64,000 bases of DNA. It comes from Aselliscus stoliczkanus. Taxonomy: Eukaryota > Chordata > Mammalia > Chiroptera > Hipposideridae. Both the position numbers and the translations under genes were made by a program. The stretch is taken from assembly GCA_033961575.1 (NCBI GenBank), contig CM066732.1, positions 84,313,687 through 84,377,686 of the forward strand, written 5' to 3'. Shown here piece after piece: positions 32,340-43,971 of this stretch (the stretch's first letter is position 1; every line of letters begins with the position of its first letter). The notes below the pieces were generated by a model. It did not search any database. It worked only from the letters and a program-made list of their open reading frames with translations, and was not told the origin of the DNA.

Positions 32340-34640
32340 CTATAATGGATGAAGTTAGGCTGCACACAGATCTGGGAAGACTTCTTGGAGAAAGTGCTCT
32401 GGAAGCTAAGTAGGAGATAACTGAGTAAACAGAGAAGACAGGAGCATCAGATATGAGGTTGGGGAAACAGCATCGTGAGGGAGTGGTTCTGAAATGGAAA
32501 GGAGTTTAGAGTGGTTAGAGCATGGAGCAGAAGGGAGGAGGAAGTGGTGGTAAGGAGAGAAGCTAGAGAAACTGTGATTCTAGAATCCTGAGAGCCTTAG
32601 TAAACCCACTCTCCTGATGGCAGTGGTGAGGGCTTGAGGTGACAACAAGACATTCTACGAAAATCAGAGTCGCTGCTGTGTAGAGAATGTATTGGAGGGA
32701 GGCATGAGGTCATCACTATTCAAGATCAAAGGGGTAAAGCAACCCCATCCCTGATTTTATTCTTAGGGTTTATTTTCTGGGAACCACTCCTTACAAAATA
32801 CTGTATCAGTCAGGGTCCAGTCAGAAAATAAATTCCATGCTAATATTTCAAATAGAGGTGATTTAACGTAGGGAACTGGGGACACAGGGTATTAGAGGGC
32901 TGAAAGTAAACAGTGGAAGCAGCAGTATCCTATAGATTAGTAACTTCAGGAAGCAACTGCCATCCCCAGGGCTGGAGAGAACAAAAGGGAATGGGTGTGG
33001 TAACTTAACCTAGGAACTCAGAGTAGGCACCGCCATAGAGCTGTGCTGATTGCTAAGGAGGTGGTTGGACCTCTGGGGAAGGATTACCTTATGGCTGATG
33101 CTCCAACCATCAAGCGAGTGGGGTCCTTGACTAGCATGCAGGGTGCTAAAAGCATGGGGGAACTGGAGCTATCTGCTGCTGTACAGTCTGACAAGAGCTG
33201 GAAAACAGGAAGAGAGTTTCTTCTCCCCGCCTCTGCCTTCCAGTCTCTTGCCAGTGGCTCCCACTGTCAGAATTTAACAAGAAGCCAGTTGCAAGGGAGT
33301 CTGGGAAATGTGGTTTTCAGACTTCTAACTCTAGCAGCATAGAGCAGCCTATGAAACAGTGGGCTTCCACTGAGAGACAGCTGGTAAACAATCTACCCCA
33401 GGCATTTTAGAAAAGTAACTCTAGCTATACTGTGAAAATGGAATTGGAGGCAGGCAAATATAGATACCCGTTGATCAGGTCAGAGATTGTTAACTAGGCA
33501 GGATATAATGGCAGCCTGATTTAGGGAAAGGATAGAGATAGAGAAGTGGGTAGATGTGGAGAGATTTTTAATGTAGAATGGAACAGAATTTGGTCACTGA
33601 TATATTGCATGAAAAAGGGGATAGATCAGAGGGAGGAGTTAAGGAAGAAGCTTGCATTTCTAACTTAGGTAGATGGTGGTGCTATTTACCAAGACAGGAA
33701 CATAGGACTAGAAACTATTTAGAGGAATGTGATTCATTCAGTTTTGGACTGTTGAGTTTGAGGTGCCTATGGTTCATCCAGCTGAAAATTCATTGAGAAT
33801 ATCCAATCACAATTTTTGATGGGATGTACAAGGTCTGACAATTAAGTATGCAAACTTGTTGCAACAATGTTGCTTAACTTATTTGATATCAGAGGGATTA
33901 TTCATTGTGAATTTGTGCCAAGTGGACAAACAGTTAACTAGTTTACAGTTTGGAAGTGCTGAAAAGGCTGTGTGAAAAAGATAGATGACCTGAACTTTTC
34001 ACCAACAATTCATGGCTCTTGCATCACGACAATGCACCAGCTCACACGGCACTGTCTGTGAGGGAGTTTTTAACCAGTAAACAAATAACTGTATTGGAAC
34101 ACCCTCCCTACTCACCTGATCTGACCCCCAATGACTTCTTTCTTTAACTGAAGATAAAGGAAATATTGAAAGGAAGACATTTTGATGACATTCAGGACAT
34201 CAAGTGTCATATGATGACAGCTCTGATGGCCATTTCTGAATAAGAGTTCCAAAATTGCTTTGAAGGGTGGACTAGGTGCTGGTGTTTGGTGCATAGCTTC
34301 CCAAGGGGGAGTACTTCGAAGGTGAACATAGTGATATTCAGCAATGAGGTATGTAGCATTTTTTCTAGGATGAGTTCGCGAACTGAATTGTCTGACCTTG
34401 TATTTTCAGCCTATAGGTGTTCTTTAAGGATGAATGAGATTACCAAGGGAAACTATAAAGTGCAGAGAGAAGCGAGCATAGGGAAGAACCCAGAGGAATA
34501 ATAACATTTTAGAAAAGAATATAGTGGAGAAAAGTCTGTGAAAGAGATTATGAAAGACTGGTCAGAGAGGTTAGAAGAAAACCAGAGTGCATGATATCCC
34601 CAGAAGCCAGGAGAGCACATTGGAAAAGGAGGTCATGGTT
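32340..34640. repeat. Old interspersed repeat block, interrupted by a mariner
   Basis: Purine-rich text recalls a widely dispersed old mammalian repeat: GGGAAGACTTCTTGGAGAAA at 32376, TGTTGAGTTTGAGGTGCCTA at 33751, and GAATGAGATTACCAAGG at 34432. It continues on both sides of the mariner at 33829-34400. I cannot name the family. About 32800-32890 (GTATCAGTCAGGGTCCAGTC) may be a separate old element. Frames at 33043-33342 and 33578-33796 are not recognised. Confidence 0.4.
33829..34400 (+). mobile_element. Internally deleted mariner transposon, copy 2
   Basis: Left CAAGGTCTGACAATTAAG; the reverse complement of the right end is CAAGGTCAGACAATTCAG; TA flanks at 33827-33828 and 34401-34402. It is the same family as copy 1 and 572 bp long. 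It retains HDNAPAHTALSVREF-type coding and, unlike copy 1, PPYSPDLTPNDF, the block holding the third residue of the DD34D triad (about 34105-34140). The N-terminal part is missing and the frame is not intact. Confidence 0.92.
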
Positions 34641-34884
34641 AGCAGTTCAGGGGCTCAAAAGTTTACTTTTCAGTGTTGTTTGTGCTGCTTATATCATACT
34701 CATTAAGTCCGCCTGTTTCCCAGACTTACTTATAGGTGATTCTCCCCTAGTATAATGTAGGCCTGGGACACTGCTGCACATACCTCAGAATCTGGCATTG
34801 GTGTTTTGTAAGTAAGCATATACTTGATGTGTGTTTGTAGCATTAGATCAACTAGATGGCAGCAAATTCCAGCTTGTGGATTGG
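34641..34884. other. Unassigned spacer
   Basis: Nothing recognised. Confidence 0.35.
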
Positions 34885-35057
34885 TCATTTGTTTTTGTAA
34901 ATAAAGTTTTATTGGAACAGAGGCCTACCCATTTATTTATCTATATCTATGGTTGCTTTCATAATATTACAGCAGAGTTGAATTGTTGCAACCAAGACTG
35001 CAGCCTACAAAACATAAAATATTTATCATGTGGCCCTTTGTGTTTTGCTGATCCCTG
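34885..35057 (+). repeat. hAT-type element fragment
   Basis: GTAAATAAAGTTTTATTGGA, then CATCATGTGGCCC-like text, ending TTTTGCTGATCCCTGG, which is a decayed CAGGGGTCGGCAAA-class inverted repeat end. Only this end is clear. Confidence 0.6.
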
Positions 35058-35365
35058 GATTATGGTCTTGAAGCTGTTTTACATAAGTTAGTAAAATTGT
35101 GTTTTTGACTTGTCCATTAAAAAAACGAACAGAAACAAAACAAAACAAAAAACGTGTTTAGTATTTTTAAGAAAGATGTGGAAAATAGGCTGTGCCTTCT
35201 TGGGGTTGGTCATGGTCTTGTTTTTGGTATGAAGGCAGCAGAGCCAAGGGAAAGAAAAGTTAGTAGATAGTTTAGCAGTCTCTTTCAACATGACTGGGCC
35301 TAAGTGGTACCTTTATAAGGAAAACTGCTAGGGCAAGGGAAGGAGGACAAGAGGGAGCATGGGCT
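35058..35365. other. Unassigned spacer
   Basis: Includes an A-rich stretch (35120-35152). No gene. Confidence 0.4.
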
Positions 35366-35372
35366 GTGCATT

Positions 35373-35998
35373 TATTTTTATTTTGTGTGGGTTTTTTTAT
35401 TAAATTTATTGGGATGACATTGGTTATTAAAATTATATAGGTTTCAAGTATACAGCTCTGTAATACATTATCTATATATCACATTATGTGTTCACCATTC
35501 AGAGTCAGTTCTCCTTCCATCACCATATATTTGACCCCCTTTATGTCTTCTACCACCCCCAAACTAAACATAATACCAGAAACAATAAATTGCATAGAAG
35601 AAAGCACAGGTACTAAATTTATGGACCTTGGGTCCAGAGAGGATTGTATGAATTTGACCTCAAAAGCAAGGAAAGTAAAAGCTAAAATAAAGAAATGGGA
35701 CTATGTCAAATTAAAAAACTTCTGCACAGCAAAAGAAACCATCAACAAACAAAGAGACAACCAACCGAATGGGAGAAGAGATTTGCAAATAACACCTCTA
35801 TTAAGGAGCTAATATCCAAAATATATAAAGAATTCGTACAACTCAACAACAACAAAAAATCCAATTTAAAAATGGGCAGGGGACCTGAACAGACACTTCT
35901 CCCAAGAAGACGTACACACGGCCAATAAATAATATGGAAAAATGCTCAACTTCACCAGCTATTAGAGAAATAATGCAAATCAAAATCACAATAAATTC
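35373..35998 (-). mobile_element. L1 insertion with internal inversion (twin-primed structure)
   Basis: Positions 35385-35560 are L1 3' UTR on the minus strand (TATAGGTTTCAAGTATACAG, then TTGACCCCCTTTATG). Immediately after, 35561-35990 is the C-terminal ORF2 region on the plus strand, encoding KLKNFCTAKETINKQRDNQ and MGRGPEQTLLPRRR-type peptides in different frames. A T-rich tail at the left and a candidate short TSD (GTGCATT at 35366-35372 and 35999-36005) bracket both parts. Together this is one insertion with an inverted 5' part. The reading frame is broken. Confidence 0.75.
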
Positions 35999-36005
35999 GT
36001 GCATT

Positions 36006-37659
36006 AAACACATGCCTTTTCAGCTCTGCGATGTACCAGGTTCTGTGCTAGGTGCTGTGATTTCTCGGGGAGCTCAGAATCTGGCTGGAAACACAGACCC
36101 AAGAGCCGAAACTATAATGTTGTAGGCACAGCAATAAAGCTGTGCACGTGTGATGCAAAAGAAGGGGCACCTGACCCAACCTGGGGAGAAGCAGCAGGAG
36201 AAAGAATAACCACATGTGGAGGAGGCCAATGGGTACCTCGCATGTCCCATGACCACTTCGGAGTTAAGAGTGCATGTAGAGAATATGAGGCTAAGCAGGT
36301 CATTGTCTACCAGCTCTGGAGTTGGAAGTCCTGTGTGAGAAGAAGTAGGGCCCTTGAGGCTATGCAGTCATGGAGAAAAGGCAGTTCTGAGAGATAAACT
36401 TGTCCATCACCAAAATTTGTCTTCTGGGCATTGATTTTTTTTTTTTTTTGGATGGCATATTTAGTGGGTTTGCTTTTGTGGGAATCATAACCTTGAATTG
36501 GTTGAATTTCCCCTTACATCAAATCAAGTACAGAAGTCATTTTGCATTAATGTGTCTTTTGACTAGATTCGTCTTGCCTTTAGGGATGATAAAAGCTCAG
36601 TGAGCTGAGCACTGTGCCCAGGCAATGGAAGGTCTCCATTTACTTAAAAGTCTGAGCTTGCTGTCATTTTATTATTCATACCTCTCAATAACAATAAATC
36701 ACACATTCATATGGCCATGCTCTGCGAGTGACTTCTGTGAACCGATTGGGGCAGGTGTTAGGCCTAATATAAGAAAAAAGAAAGTGAGACACATACTAGC
36801 AGATTTTAAGTTATTTGTTGATTGCAGTAAATTCTTTTGTTTGCAAATAACAGCAACTCATTCCAATCACTTTGGAAAAGAGGAGTTTATTAGAACCTTG
36901 CAAATGAATTAGAAGTCAGGGTGAACACAGGCAGCTCGCTAGGTGCTTCCTTCTTGTCTTTCCTTCTCTATATACCTGCACCATCCTTTCCTCAATCTAC
37001 AGATCAGTTTTCTCCGTAACTTTCGCTTGCATGTGATCTATCTCTTCTCAGTCTCTTTCTGCACCAGAAACACTTAAAGCTTCAGCTCCCACTGCAACTT
37101 GAGTCATAGCTCTGTTTTCTTTCAGAGTCTGAATGGCCCAGCTTATCTTTTCAAGCAAGGCCACATTGTACTGGGTTGACTCTTCCTAGGTCTCTTCCTA
37201 GGTCAAGGGAACCTCCCCTGTTCCACTCAGCTTGGACTTGGGGGTGTGCCCATGTGGTTCATACAAGCAGAAAACTGGGCACTTCCCCTCAGAAGCATAA
37301 AGTGAGAAGCAAAGCATCCTGATTTGTGACCTATCCAGTACCTCCCTTCCCTGCCTGGCCCATAACACATTTCCTACACACAGTTCCAAAGATATCCTCT
37401 TCCAATATAATCCAGTACTCAAAGGTAAAAACACACATCCACTTACCCTTTCACCAACACTAAGCATCCCAAAGTCATAGCTGCTGCACTGAGCATCAGT
37501 CCTGGGACCACTTAAAAAGCCTCATCCAATCTGAATCCACAATTCTCAATGATACCCATTTCAACTCTGATTTTCTCATGATCCAGTTTAGCTATTCTGT
37601 AACCCATGGACTAAATGTTAAATGTGACACCCTGTGTTCAATGGTAGAGACTGTCATTT
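36006..37659. other. Unassigned non-coding sequence
   Basis: About 36015-36120 (GTACCAGGTTCTGTGCTAGG) is an old repeat trace. About 36820-36930 (TTTGCAAATAACAGCAACTC then GGAGTTTATTAGAACC) resembles an old repeat. The frame at 37198-37467 is not recognised. Confidence 0.4.
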
Positions 37660-38057
37660 TTTTAAAAAATGTTTTTATTGGGGAATTAGGGTAAGAGGAA
37701 CATGTTGGGGAATTGGGAAAGAGGAACAGCCAAGTTGTCCTTCAATCTTGGTTGTGGAGGGCACAGCTAGCTCAGCACCAAGTCCAGTCACCTTCCAGTC
37801 ACCTGTCTGCAGCTCGCAGCTGCCGCTCAGCTCAAGGTGTCATGTTCAATTTTAGTTGCCCACCATCCCATGCAGGAGTCGAACCCAGCAACCTTGCTGT
37901 TAAGAGCACCTGCTCTCACCAAGTGAACCATCCTGCCACTTGGCAGCTCAGTGGCAGCTCAGTTCAGGCGCAATTCACTGGCCCATGTGGGAATCGAACC
38001 AGTGACCCTGTTGCTCAGAGCTCATGTTCTTAACCAACTGAGCCACTGGGCCGGCCC
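37660..38057 (-). mobile_element. Family B compound SINE
   Basis: Minus-strand: GGGCCGGCCCAGTGGCTCAG head at the right end, B boxes (GGTTCGATTCC near 37995 and GGGTTCGACTCC near 37880), and the GGGGAATTGGGAAAGAGGAAC tail region at the left. No clear TSD. Confidence 0.85.
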
Positions 38058-38100
38058 AGTGGAGAATATCTTAATGCTCAATTAAGAAAGGGGAAAAGAG

Positions 38101-38219
38101 GGCCGGCCGAGTGGCGCGGTGGTTAAGCGCTGGCCTGGGAAGCCAGCGGCCCCGGTTCGGTCCCACATGTGGGGGCCAGTGACACTGCCCTCAAAAAAAC
38201 AAAACAAAACAAAAAAACA
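38101..38219 (+). mobile_element. Family A SINE, short form
   Basis: GGCCGGCCGAGTGGCGCGGT head and GGTTCGGTCCCAC B box, ending in an AAAACAAAACAAAA tail. A perfect 17 bp TSD (AAGAAAGGGGAAAAGAG) lies at 38084-38100 and 38220-38236. Confidence 0.93.
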
Positions 38220-38236
38220 AAGAAAGGGGAAAAGAG

Positions 38237-38325
38237 AGCCGGCTGAGTGGCGCAGTGGTTAAGAGCTGGCGTGGGACGCCAGCAGCGCTGGTTCAGATCC
38301 CACAAAAAAAAAAAAAAAAAAAAAA
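38237..38325 (+). mobile_element. Family A SINE, short and 3'-truncated, next to the previous one
   Basis: Starts AGCCGGCTGAGTGGCGCAGT directly after the previous SINE's right TSD. It lacks the GAGGGCCAGTGACACTG segment, going from the B-box region (GGTTCAGATCCCAC) straight into about 22 A, then a 10-base G run at 38326-38335. Confidence 0.88.
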
Positions 38326-38335
38326 GGGGGGGGGG

Positions 38336-38699
38336 CAGAAATTTCCACCTCCCAATCCAGCTGTGAGAAAGACACCTCATGCATAAGTCACTGGCTCAGC
38401 ATCTATTCTGTCTAGTAGAACAGAGCTCTGGGATGGGTGGCCTCCTGCTGGCATTCGGCCACCCAATGCTTGGAAATAGTAAGGTATATTGGAGAAGGAG
38501 CCCTGACTCCTCAGCCCTTGGCTTGTTGCCTTGCCACTTTTACCCTGAAATGAGTGCCCTGGTCCATAAACAAGTACTCTAGAGTTGTCTCTCAGCTTTC
38601 ATTGACCCGGATTTTCAGAAATACCATGAAACCTTCTGTTTTCTTCCTTCGCTTTCCTTCTATTTTTCTTCTCTGTGCCTTTCCTTGTTCTAGATATGT
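38336..38699. other. Unassigned spacer
   Basis: No gene or repeat is recognised. Confidence 0.4.
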
Positions 38700-38817
38700 A
38701 TGATATTGGGTGATGGGGCAGTTGATTGGGGGAGGAGGGTGGTCACTTTGTGAGGAGTTTAAAGTATAACTATTGCATTGTTTTGTACACCTAAACCTAA
38801 TACAAAGAAAAAAAAAC
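38700..38817 (+). repeat. L1 3' terminus
   Basis: GTATAACTATTGCATTGTTT then TGTACACCTAAACCTAATAC and an A-rich end is the plus-oriented L1 3' end. Confidence 0.7.
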
Positions 38818-39364
38818 CCTCGTGGAGTTTGTTGTTGTTGTTTGTTTGTTTGTTTTTATGAGTTCTTCAGTAGTTAATAATGTCACATAGAATAGATATT
38901 TCAGCTCAGTGGATGCATATCAAACCTGAATCTTTTTGGTTGTTTTTTCTTCAACTCCTGTGAAGAATTTAGAGCACTCTAATTTTGTAATGGATAGAGT
39001 AGGCATCTATGGGGCTTGGATTCTGTAATCAAGCTTGTTTATTTCTGAGCATTCCTTCTTGGCTAATTTCCATGTGTTTTCTAAGTTAATTGCATAGTAA
39101 CAAAAAAAAAAAAGGAAAAATTTAGTTTCCTGCACTGTATTGACATGACTTCTGCATTTCCATTTAATCATTTGCGTTTCTTCTATCTCAGTAAGTATAG
39201 TGAGCTGTCTTTATATTGACATACCATTGAGAACTATATGGTATATGAGGGGATGAGTTAGAATAGAGGAAATCAGCATAGTCATTTTGTAAATAAGCAT
39301 CAAGGAATGCTGCAGCCATCAACCAACACTAAATAGCTTCAAACTAATCAGGGCATTGGAGTGT
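38818..39364. other. Unassigned AT-rich spacer
   Basis: Includes a GTTT run (38831-38857). No gene. Confidence 0.4.
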
Positions 39365-39581
39365 GCGTTCACTCCCTCCTCTGGCAACCAGCAGCTTGTC
39401 CTCTTTATCTATTGGGTCTGTTTCTGTTTCGTTTGGTTTTTTAGATTCTACATATAAGTGAAACATATGATATTTGTCATTCTCTATCTGACTATTTCAC
39501 TTAGCATAATATCCTCTAGGTCCATCCATGTTATTGCAAATGGCAATATCTTATTCCTTTTTATTGCTGAATAATATTCCA

Positions 39582-39584
<3 letters not shown>

Positions 39585-39615
<31 letters not shown>

Positions 39616-39637
39616 TATATATATATAATATACCACA
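39585..39637. repeat. (TG)n and (TA)n microsatellite inside the L1
   Basis: TGTG run of about 28 bp followed by TATATA, a known spot where L1 3' UTR simple repeats expand. Confidence 0.9.
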
Positions 39638-39924
39638 TCTTCTTTATCCATTCATCTACTGATGGACATCTAAGCTGCCTCCATATTTTGGCTATTACTA
39701 GTAATGCTGCAATAAACATAGGGGTGCATATACCTTTTCAAATTTGTTTGTTTTTTTTCCGATAAATGTCCAAAGTGGAATTGCTGGATCATATGGCAGC
39801 TCCATTTAATTTTTTGAAGAGTCTCCATACTACTTTCCACAGTGGCTGTACTAATTTACAGTCCCACCAACAATGTATGAGGGTTCCCTTTTCTCCACAT
39901 CCTCTCCAGCACTTATGTGTTGGT

Positions 39925-40074
39925 ATTTTTTTTTTTTTTTTTAGCTGAGCCATCCTGCCACCTGTTGGCAGCTCAACGGCAACTCAGCTCAGGCTGTCAT
40001 CGAACCGCCATTGCTCAGAGCTCAGCTTGCACTCTTGAGCGAGCTCTTAACCAACTGAGCCACTCAGCCGGCCC
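39925..40074 (-). mobile_element. Family B SINE fragment inside the L1
   Basis: The GGGCCGGCTGAGTGGCTCAG head in reverse complement at 40054-40074 and a T run at 39927-39943, flanked by TGTGTTGGTATTT (39916) and TGTGTTGATTTTT (40075), an approximate TSD. It is 5'-complete but internally shortened. Confidence 0.8.
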
Positions 40075-40116
40075 TGTGTTGATTTTTTTGATGATAGCCA
40101 TTCTGATCGGTGTGGG

Positions 40117-40476
40117 TTAATATGTCATTGTGGTTATAATTTGCATTTCCTCATGATTAGTGATGTTCAGCATTTTTTCATGTCTGTTGGCCATCTGTAT
40201 GTCCTCTTTAGAGAAATGTTTATTTAGGTCCTCTGCCCGTTTTTTAATTGGATTATTATTATTTTTTATTTTGATGTTAAGTTGTATGAGTTCCTTATAC
40301 ATTTTGAATACTAACCCTTTATTGGATGTATCATTTGTGAATTTTTTCTCCCACTTAGTAGTTTGTCTTTTTGTTTTGTTGATGGTTTCCTTCACTGTGC
40401 AAAAACTCTTTAGTTTGAGGTAGTCCCATTTCTTTATTTTTTCTTTCGTTGCCCTTGCCCAAAGAGAAAGATCCAA
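40117..40476 (-). pseudogene. L1 ORF2 C-terminal remnant
   Basis: The minus-strand frame encodes [20 protein letters not shown] and [20 protein letters not shown], which is the conserved L1 ORF2 C-terminal region. It is separated from the reverse transcriptase part by stops, so it is part of the dead L1. Confidence 0.9.
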
Positions 40477-40761
40477 AAAGATATGATGTCAGGGAGTTTA
40501 CTACCTATGTTTTCTTCTAGGAGTTTTATGGTTTCAGGTGTTACATCTAAGCCTTTAATCTATTATGAGTTTATTTTTGTGTTTAGTATAAGAAAGTGGT
40601 CCAATTTCATTTATTTTCATGTATTTGTCCAGTTTTCCCAACATCACATTGAAGAGACTGTCATTACCCCATTGTACATCCTCACTTCCTTTGTCATAGA
40701 TTAATTGAACATTTATATAACAGAATAAATGAGGATTTAATTCTGGGCTCTCTATTAAGAT

Positions 40762-40793
40762 TATATATATATATATATTCAAATTAATGTTTT

Positions 40794-40831
<38 letters not shown>
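40762..40831. repeat. Two (TA)n tracts
   Basis: TA runs at about 40762-40778 and 40799-40831, interrupted by TTCAAATTAATGTTTTTG. Both lie in L1 ORF2 territory. Confidence 0.9.
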
Positions 40832-40834
<3 letters not shown>

Positions 40835-41664
40835 TTTATGCCAGTACCATTACTATTTTGATTATTGTAGCTTTGTAGTATAGTTTGATATCAAGGAGTG
40901 TGATACCTCCCACTTTGTGCTTTCTCAAGATTTCTTTGGCTATTCAGGGTCTTTTGTGGTTCCGTATAAATTTTAGGATTAGTTGTTCTAATTCTGAGAG
41001 AATGACACTGGTATTTTAATAGGGATTGCATTAAATCTGTATATTGCCTTAGGTGTAAGGACATTTTAACGATATTAATCCTTCCAATCTATGAGCAAGG
41101 TATATCCTATTTATTTTTATTTTCTTCAATGTTTTATAGTTTTCAGAGTACAGGTCTTTCATCTTTTTGGTTAAATTTATTCCTAGGTATTTTATGTTTT
41201 TTTAATACGATTGTAAATTAGATTGTTTTCTTAATTTCTCCTCCTGATTGTTTGTTATTGGTGTCTAGAATACAAGATTTCTACATGTTGATTCTGTATT
41301 ATGCAATTTTACTGAATACATTTATTAGTTTTAATAATTTTTTGGTGGAGTCTTTAGAGTTTTCTATATATAGTATCATGTCATCTGCAGATAATAAGAG
41401 TTTTACTTCTTCCTTTTCTAATTTGGATGCCCTTTATTTCTTTTTCCTTTCTGATTCCTGTGACTATGACTTCCAACGTTATGTTGAATAGAAGTGGTGA
41501 TAGTGGACATCCTTGGCTTTTTCCTGATCATAGAGGAAAAGCTAAGCTTTTCATCATTAATTATGGTATTAGCTGTGAATTTGTCATATATAGCCTTTCT
41601 ATGTTGAGATATGTTTCTTCTATACCCACTTTGTTGAGAGATTTTTATCATAAAAGAATGGTGA

Positions 41665-41766
41665 GGGCCAGCCAAGTGGCGCGGTGGTTAAGAGCTGGCC
41701 TGGGACGCCAGCGGCCCCGGTTCGGGTCCCATATATGAGGACCAGTGACACTGCCCCCAAAAAAAA
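41665..41766 (+). mobile_element. Family A SINE, short form, inside the L1
   Basis: GGGCCAGCCAAGTGGCGCGG head, GGTTCGGGTCCC B box, A tail. Flanks AAAAGAATGGTGA (41652) and AAAAGAATGTTGA (41767) form a near-perfect 13 bp TSD; the L1 text reads through across the site. Confidence 0.9.
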
Positions 41767-41785
41767 AAAAGAATGTTGAATTTTG

Positions 41786-42311
41786 TCAGATGCTTTTTCT
41801 GCCCTTAATGAGATGATCATATGGTTTTTCCTTTATTTTGTTAATGTGATGTATCATGTTGATTGATTTACAAATGTTAAACCATCTTTGTATCTCTGGG
41901 ATGAATCCCAATTGGTCATCGTATATAATCCTTTTAATGTATTGTTGAATCTGGTTTGCTAATATTTTGTTGAGAATTTTTACGTCTATGTTCATCAAGG
42001 ATATTGGCCTGTAAATTTCTTTTTTTGTAATGTCTTTGTCTGGTTTTGGTATCAGGGTAATGCTGGCTTTGTAGAATGAGTTTGGAAACACTCCTTCCTC
42101 TTCAATTTTTAAAAATAGTTTAATAAGGATAGGTATTAAGTTTTCTTTGAATGTTTGGTAGAATCCACCTGTGAAGCCATCTGGTCCTAGAGTTATTTGG
42201 TGGGAATTTTTTGATTACTGCTTCAGTTTTATTGCTAGTAATTGATCTGTTTAGATTATCTATTTCTCCCTGTTTCACTATTGGTAGTTTATATACTTCT
42301 AGAACATCCAT
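41786..42311 (-). pseudogene. L1 ORF2 reverse transcriptase remnant
   Basis: Two minus-strand frames (42091-41786 and 42311-42120) encode [40 protein letters not shown] and [18 protein letters not shown], conserved L1 reverse transcriptase blocks. The FADD-like catalytic block is not visible in these frames. Separated by stops and frameshifts. Confidence 0.92.
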
Positions 42312-42700
42312 TTCTTTTAGATTGTCGAATTCATTGGCATATAATTGTTCATTGTATTCTTTAATGATTTTTTGTATTTCTGTGGTATCAGTTTTAACTT
42401 CTCTTTCATTTATGATTTTATTTATTTGGACTCTCTCTTTTTTTCTTGATGAGTTTAGCTAAAGGTTTGTCAATTTTGTTCATCTTTTCAAAGAGCCAGC
42501 TCTTGAGTGTTATTGGTCTTTTCTATTGTTTTTAAAATTCCTATTTTATTTATTTCTGTGCTGTTCTTAACTAGTTCCTGTGTATTTTGGGTTTTGTTTG
42601 TTCTTCTTCTGGTTTCATTAGGTATCCAATTTGATTGTTTACTTGAGATTTTTCTTGAAGTAGGCCTGCATTGCTATGAACTTCTTAGAACTGCTTTTTT

Positions 42701-43189
42701 TTTTTTTTTTTAAGATTTTATTGGGGAATTTGGGGAAGGAAACAGTGTTGGAGAATTGGGGAGGGGACCATTCAAGTTGTTCTTCAACCTTCCTTGTGGA
42801 GGGTGCCAGTCGCCATCTGGCTTCCTGTCGACAGCTCATGGCCTCTAAGCTCAAGGTCCTGTGTTCAATCTTAGTTGTGGGTGGGCGTAGCCACCATTCC
42901 ATGCAGGAGTCGAACTAGCAGCCTTGTTGTTAAGAGCGCATGCCCTATCCACTGAGCCTTCTGGGAGGCAGCTCAGCTCAAGATACTGAGTTCAGTCTTA
43001 GTTGCTCGTGGGCGTAGCCCACCATTGAACAGGCAATCTTGTTACACCAGCTGAGCAATCCAGCTCAGCAACAGCTCAGCTAGGGCACAGCATTCACTGA
43101 TCCATGTGGGAATTGAACCTGTGGCCCTGTTGCTCAGAGCCCATGCTCTAAGCCAACTTTTAACCAACTGAACCACTTGGCTGGTCCCC
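42701..43189 (-). mobile_element. Family B compound SINE inside the L1
   Basis: Minus-strand long copy with GGACCAGCCAAGTGGTTCAG head (reverse complement near 43189), three tRNA-like modules and an AATTCCCCAATAAAATC tail at 42712-42730. TSD AGAACTGCTTTTTTT at 42687 and 43190. Open frames at 42639-43257 come from it. Confidence 0.92.
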
Positions 43190-43587
43190 AGAACTGCTTT
43201 TTTTGTTTGTTTCCATAAATTTTGAAAAGTTGTGTTTTTCATTTTCATTAGTTTCAAGATACTTTTTTATTTCCTGTTTGATCTATTAGTTGTTTGTTTA
43301 GTAGCATGTTGTTTAGTCTCTAGGTATTTATGTATTTTTCCAGTTTTTTCCCGTAGTTCATTTTTAGTTTCATGCAGTTGTGCTCTGAAAAGATGCCTGA
43401 CATGATTTCAATCTACTTGAATTTACTGAGGCTTGTTTTGTGGCCTAATATGTGATCTATCCTGGAGAATGTTCCATGTGCACTTGAAAAAATATATATA
43501 TATTCTGTACCTTTGGGGTGAAATGTTCTAAAAATGTCTATTAAATTGATCTAGTCTAATGTGACAGTAAAAGCCATTATTTCTTTA

Positions 43588-43950
43588 TTAATTTTCTGTG
43601 TGGATGCTCTCTCCATTGATGTGAGTGCGGTTAAAATCCCCTATTATTGTATTACTGTGGATTTCTCCTTTTATGTCCATTAATAATTGCTTTATATATT
43701 TAGGTGTTCCTATGTTAGATGCATAGATATTTACAATAGTTATATCCCTCTCTTGGTTTGATTGCTTTATAATTATATAATGTTTTTCTTTGTCTTTTTT
43801 TTTACAGTTTTTTAAAAGTCTGTTTTGTTTGATATCAGTATTGCTTTCCCAGCTTTCTTTTTGTTTCTGTTTGCATGGACTATCTTTTTCCATCACTTCA
43901 CTTTCAGTCTGTATGAGACTTTCAATTTGAAACAAGACTCTTGTAAGCAA
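43588..43950 (-). pseudogene. L1 ORF2 endonuclease remnant
   Basis: The minus-strand frame contains DITIVNIYASNIGTPKYIKQ and GDFNRTHI, the endonuclease motifs of L1 ORF2. The frame ends early, so it is inactive. Confidence 0.9.
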
Positions 43951-43971
43951 TGTATAGATGGCTCATGTCTT

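Noticed and set aside
41786..43950. Active L1 reverse transcriptase and endonuclease.
   Set aside because: Frames are broken many times and interrupted by insertions. The remains are pseudogene segments.
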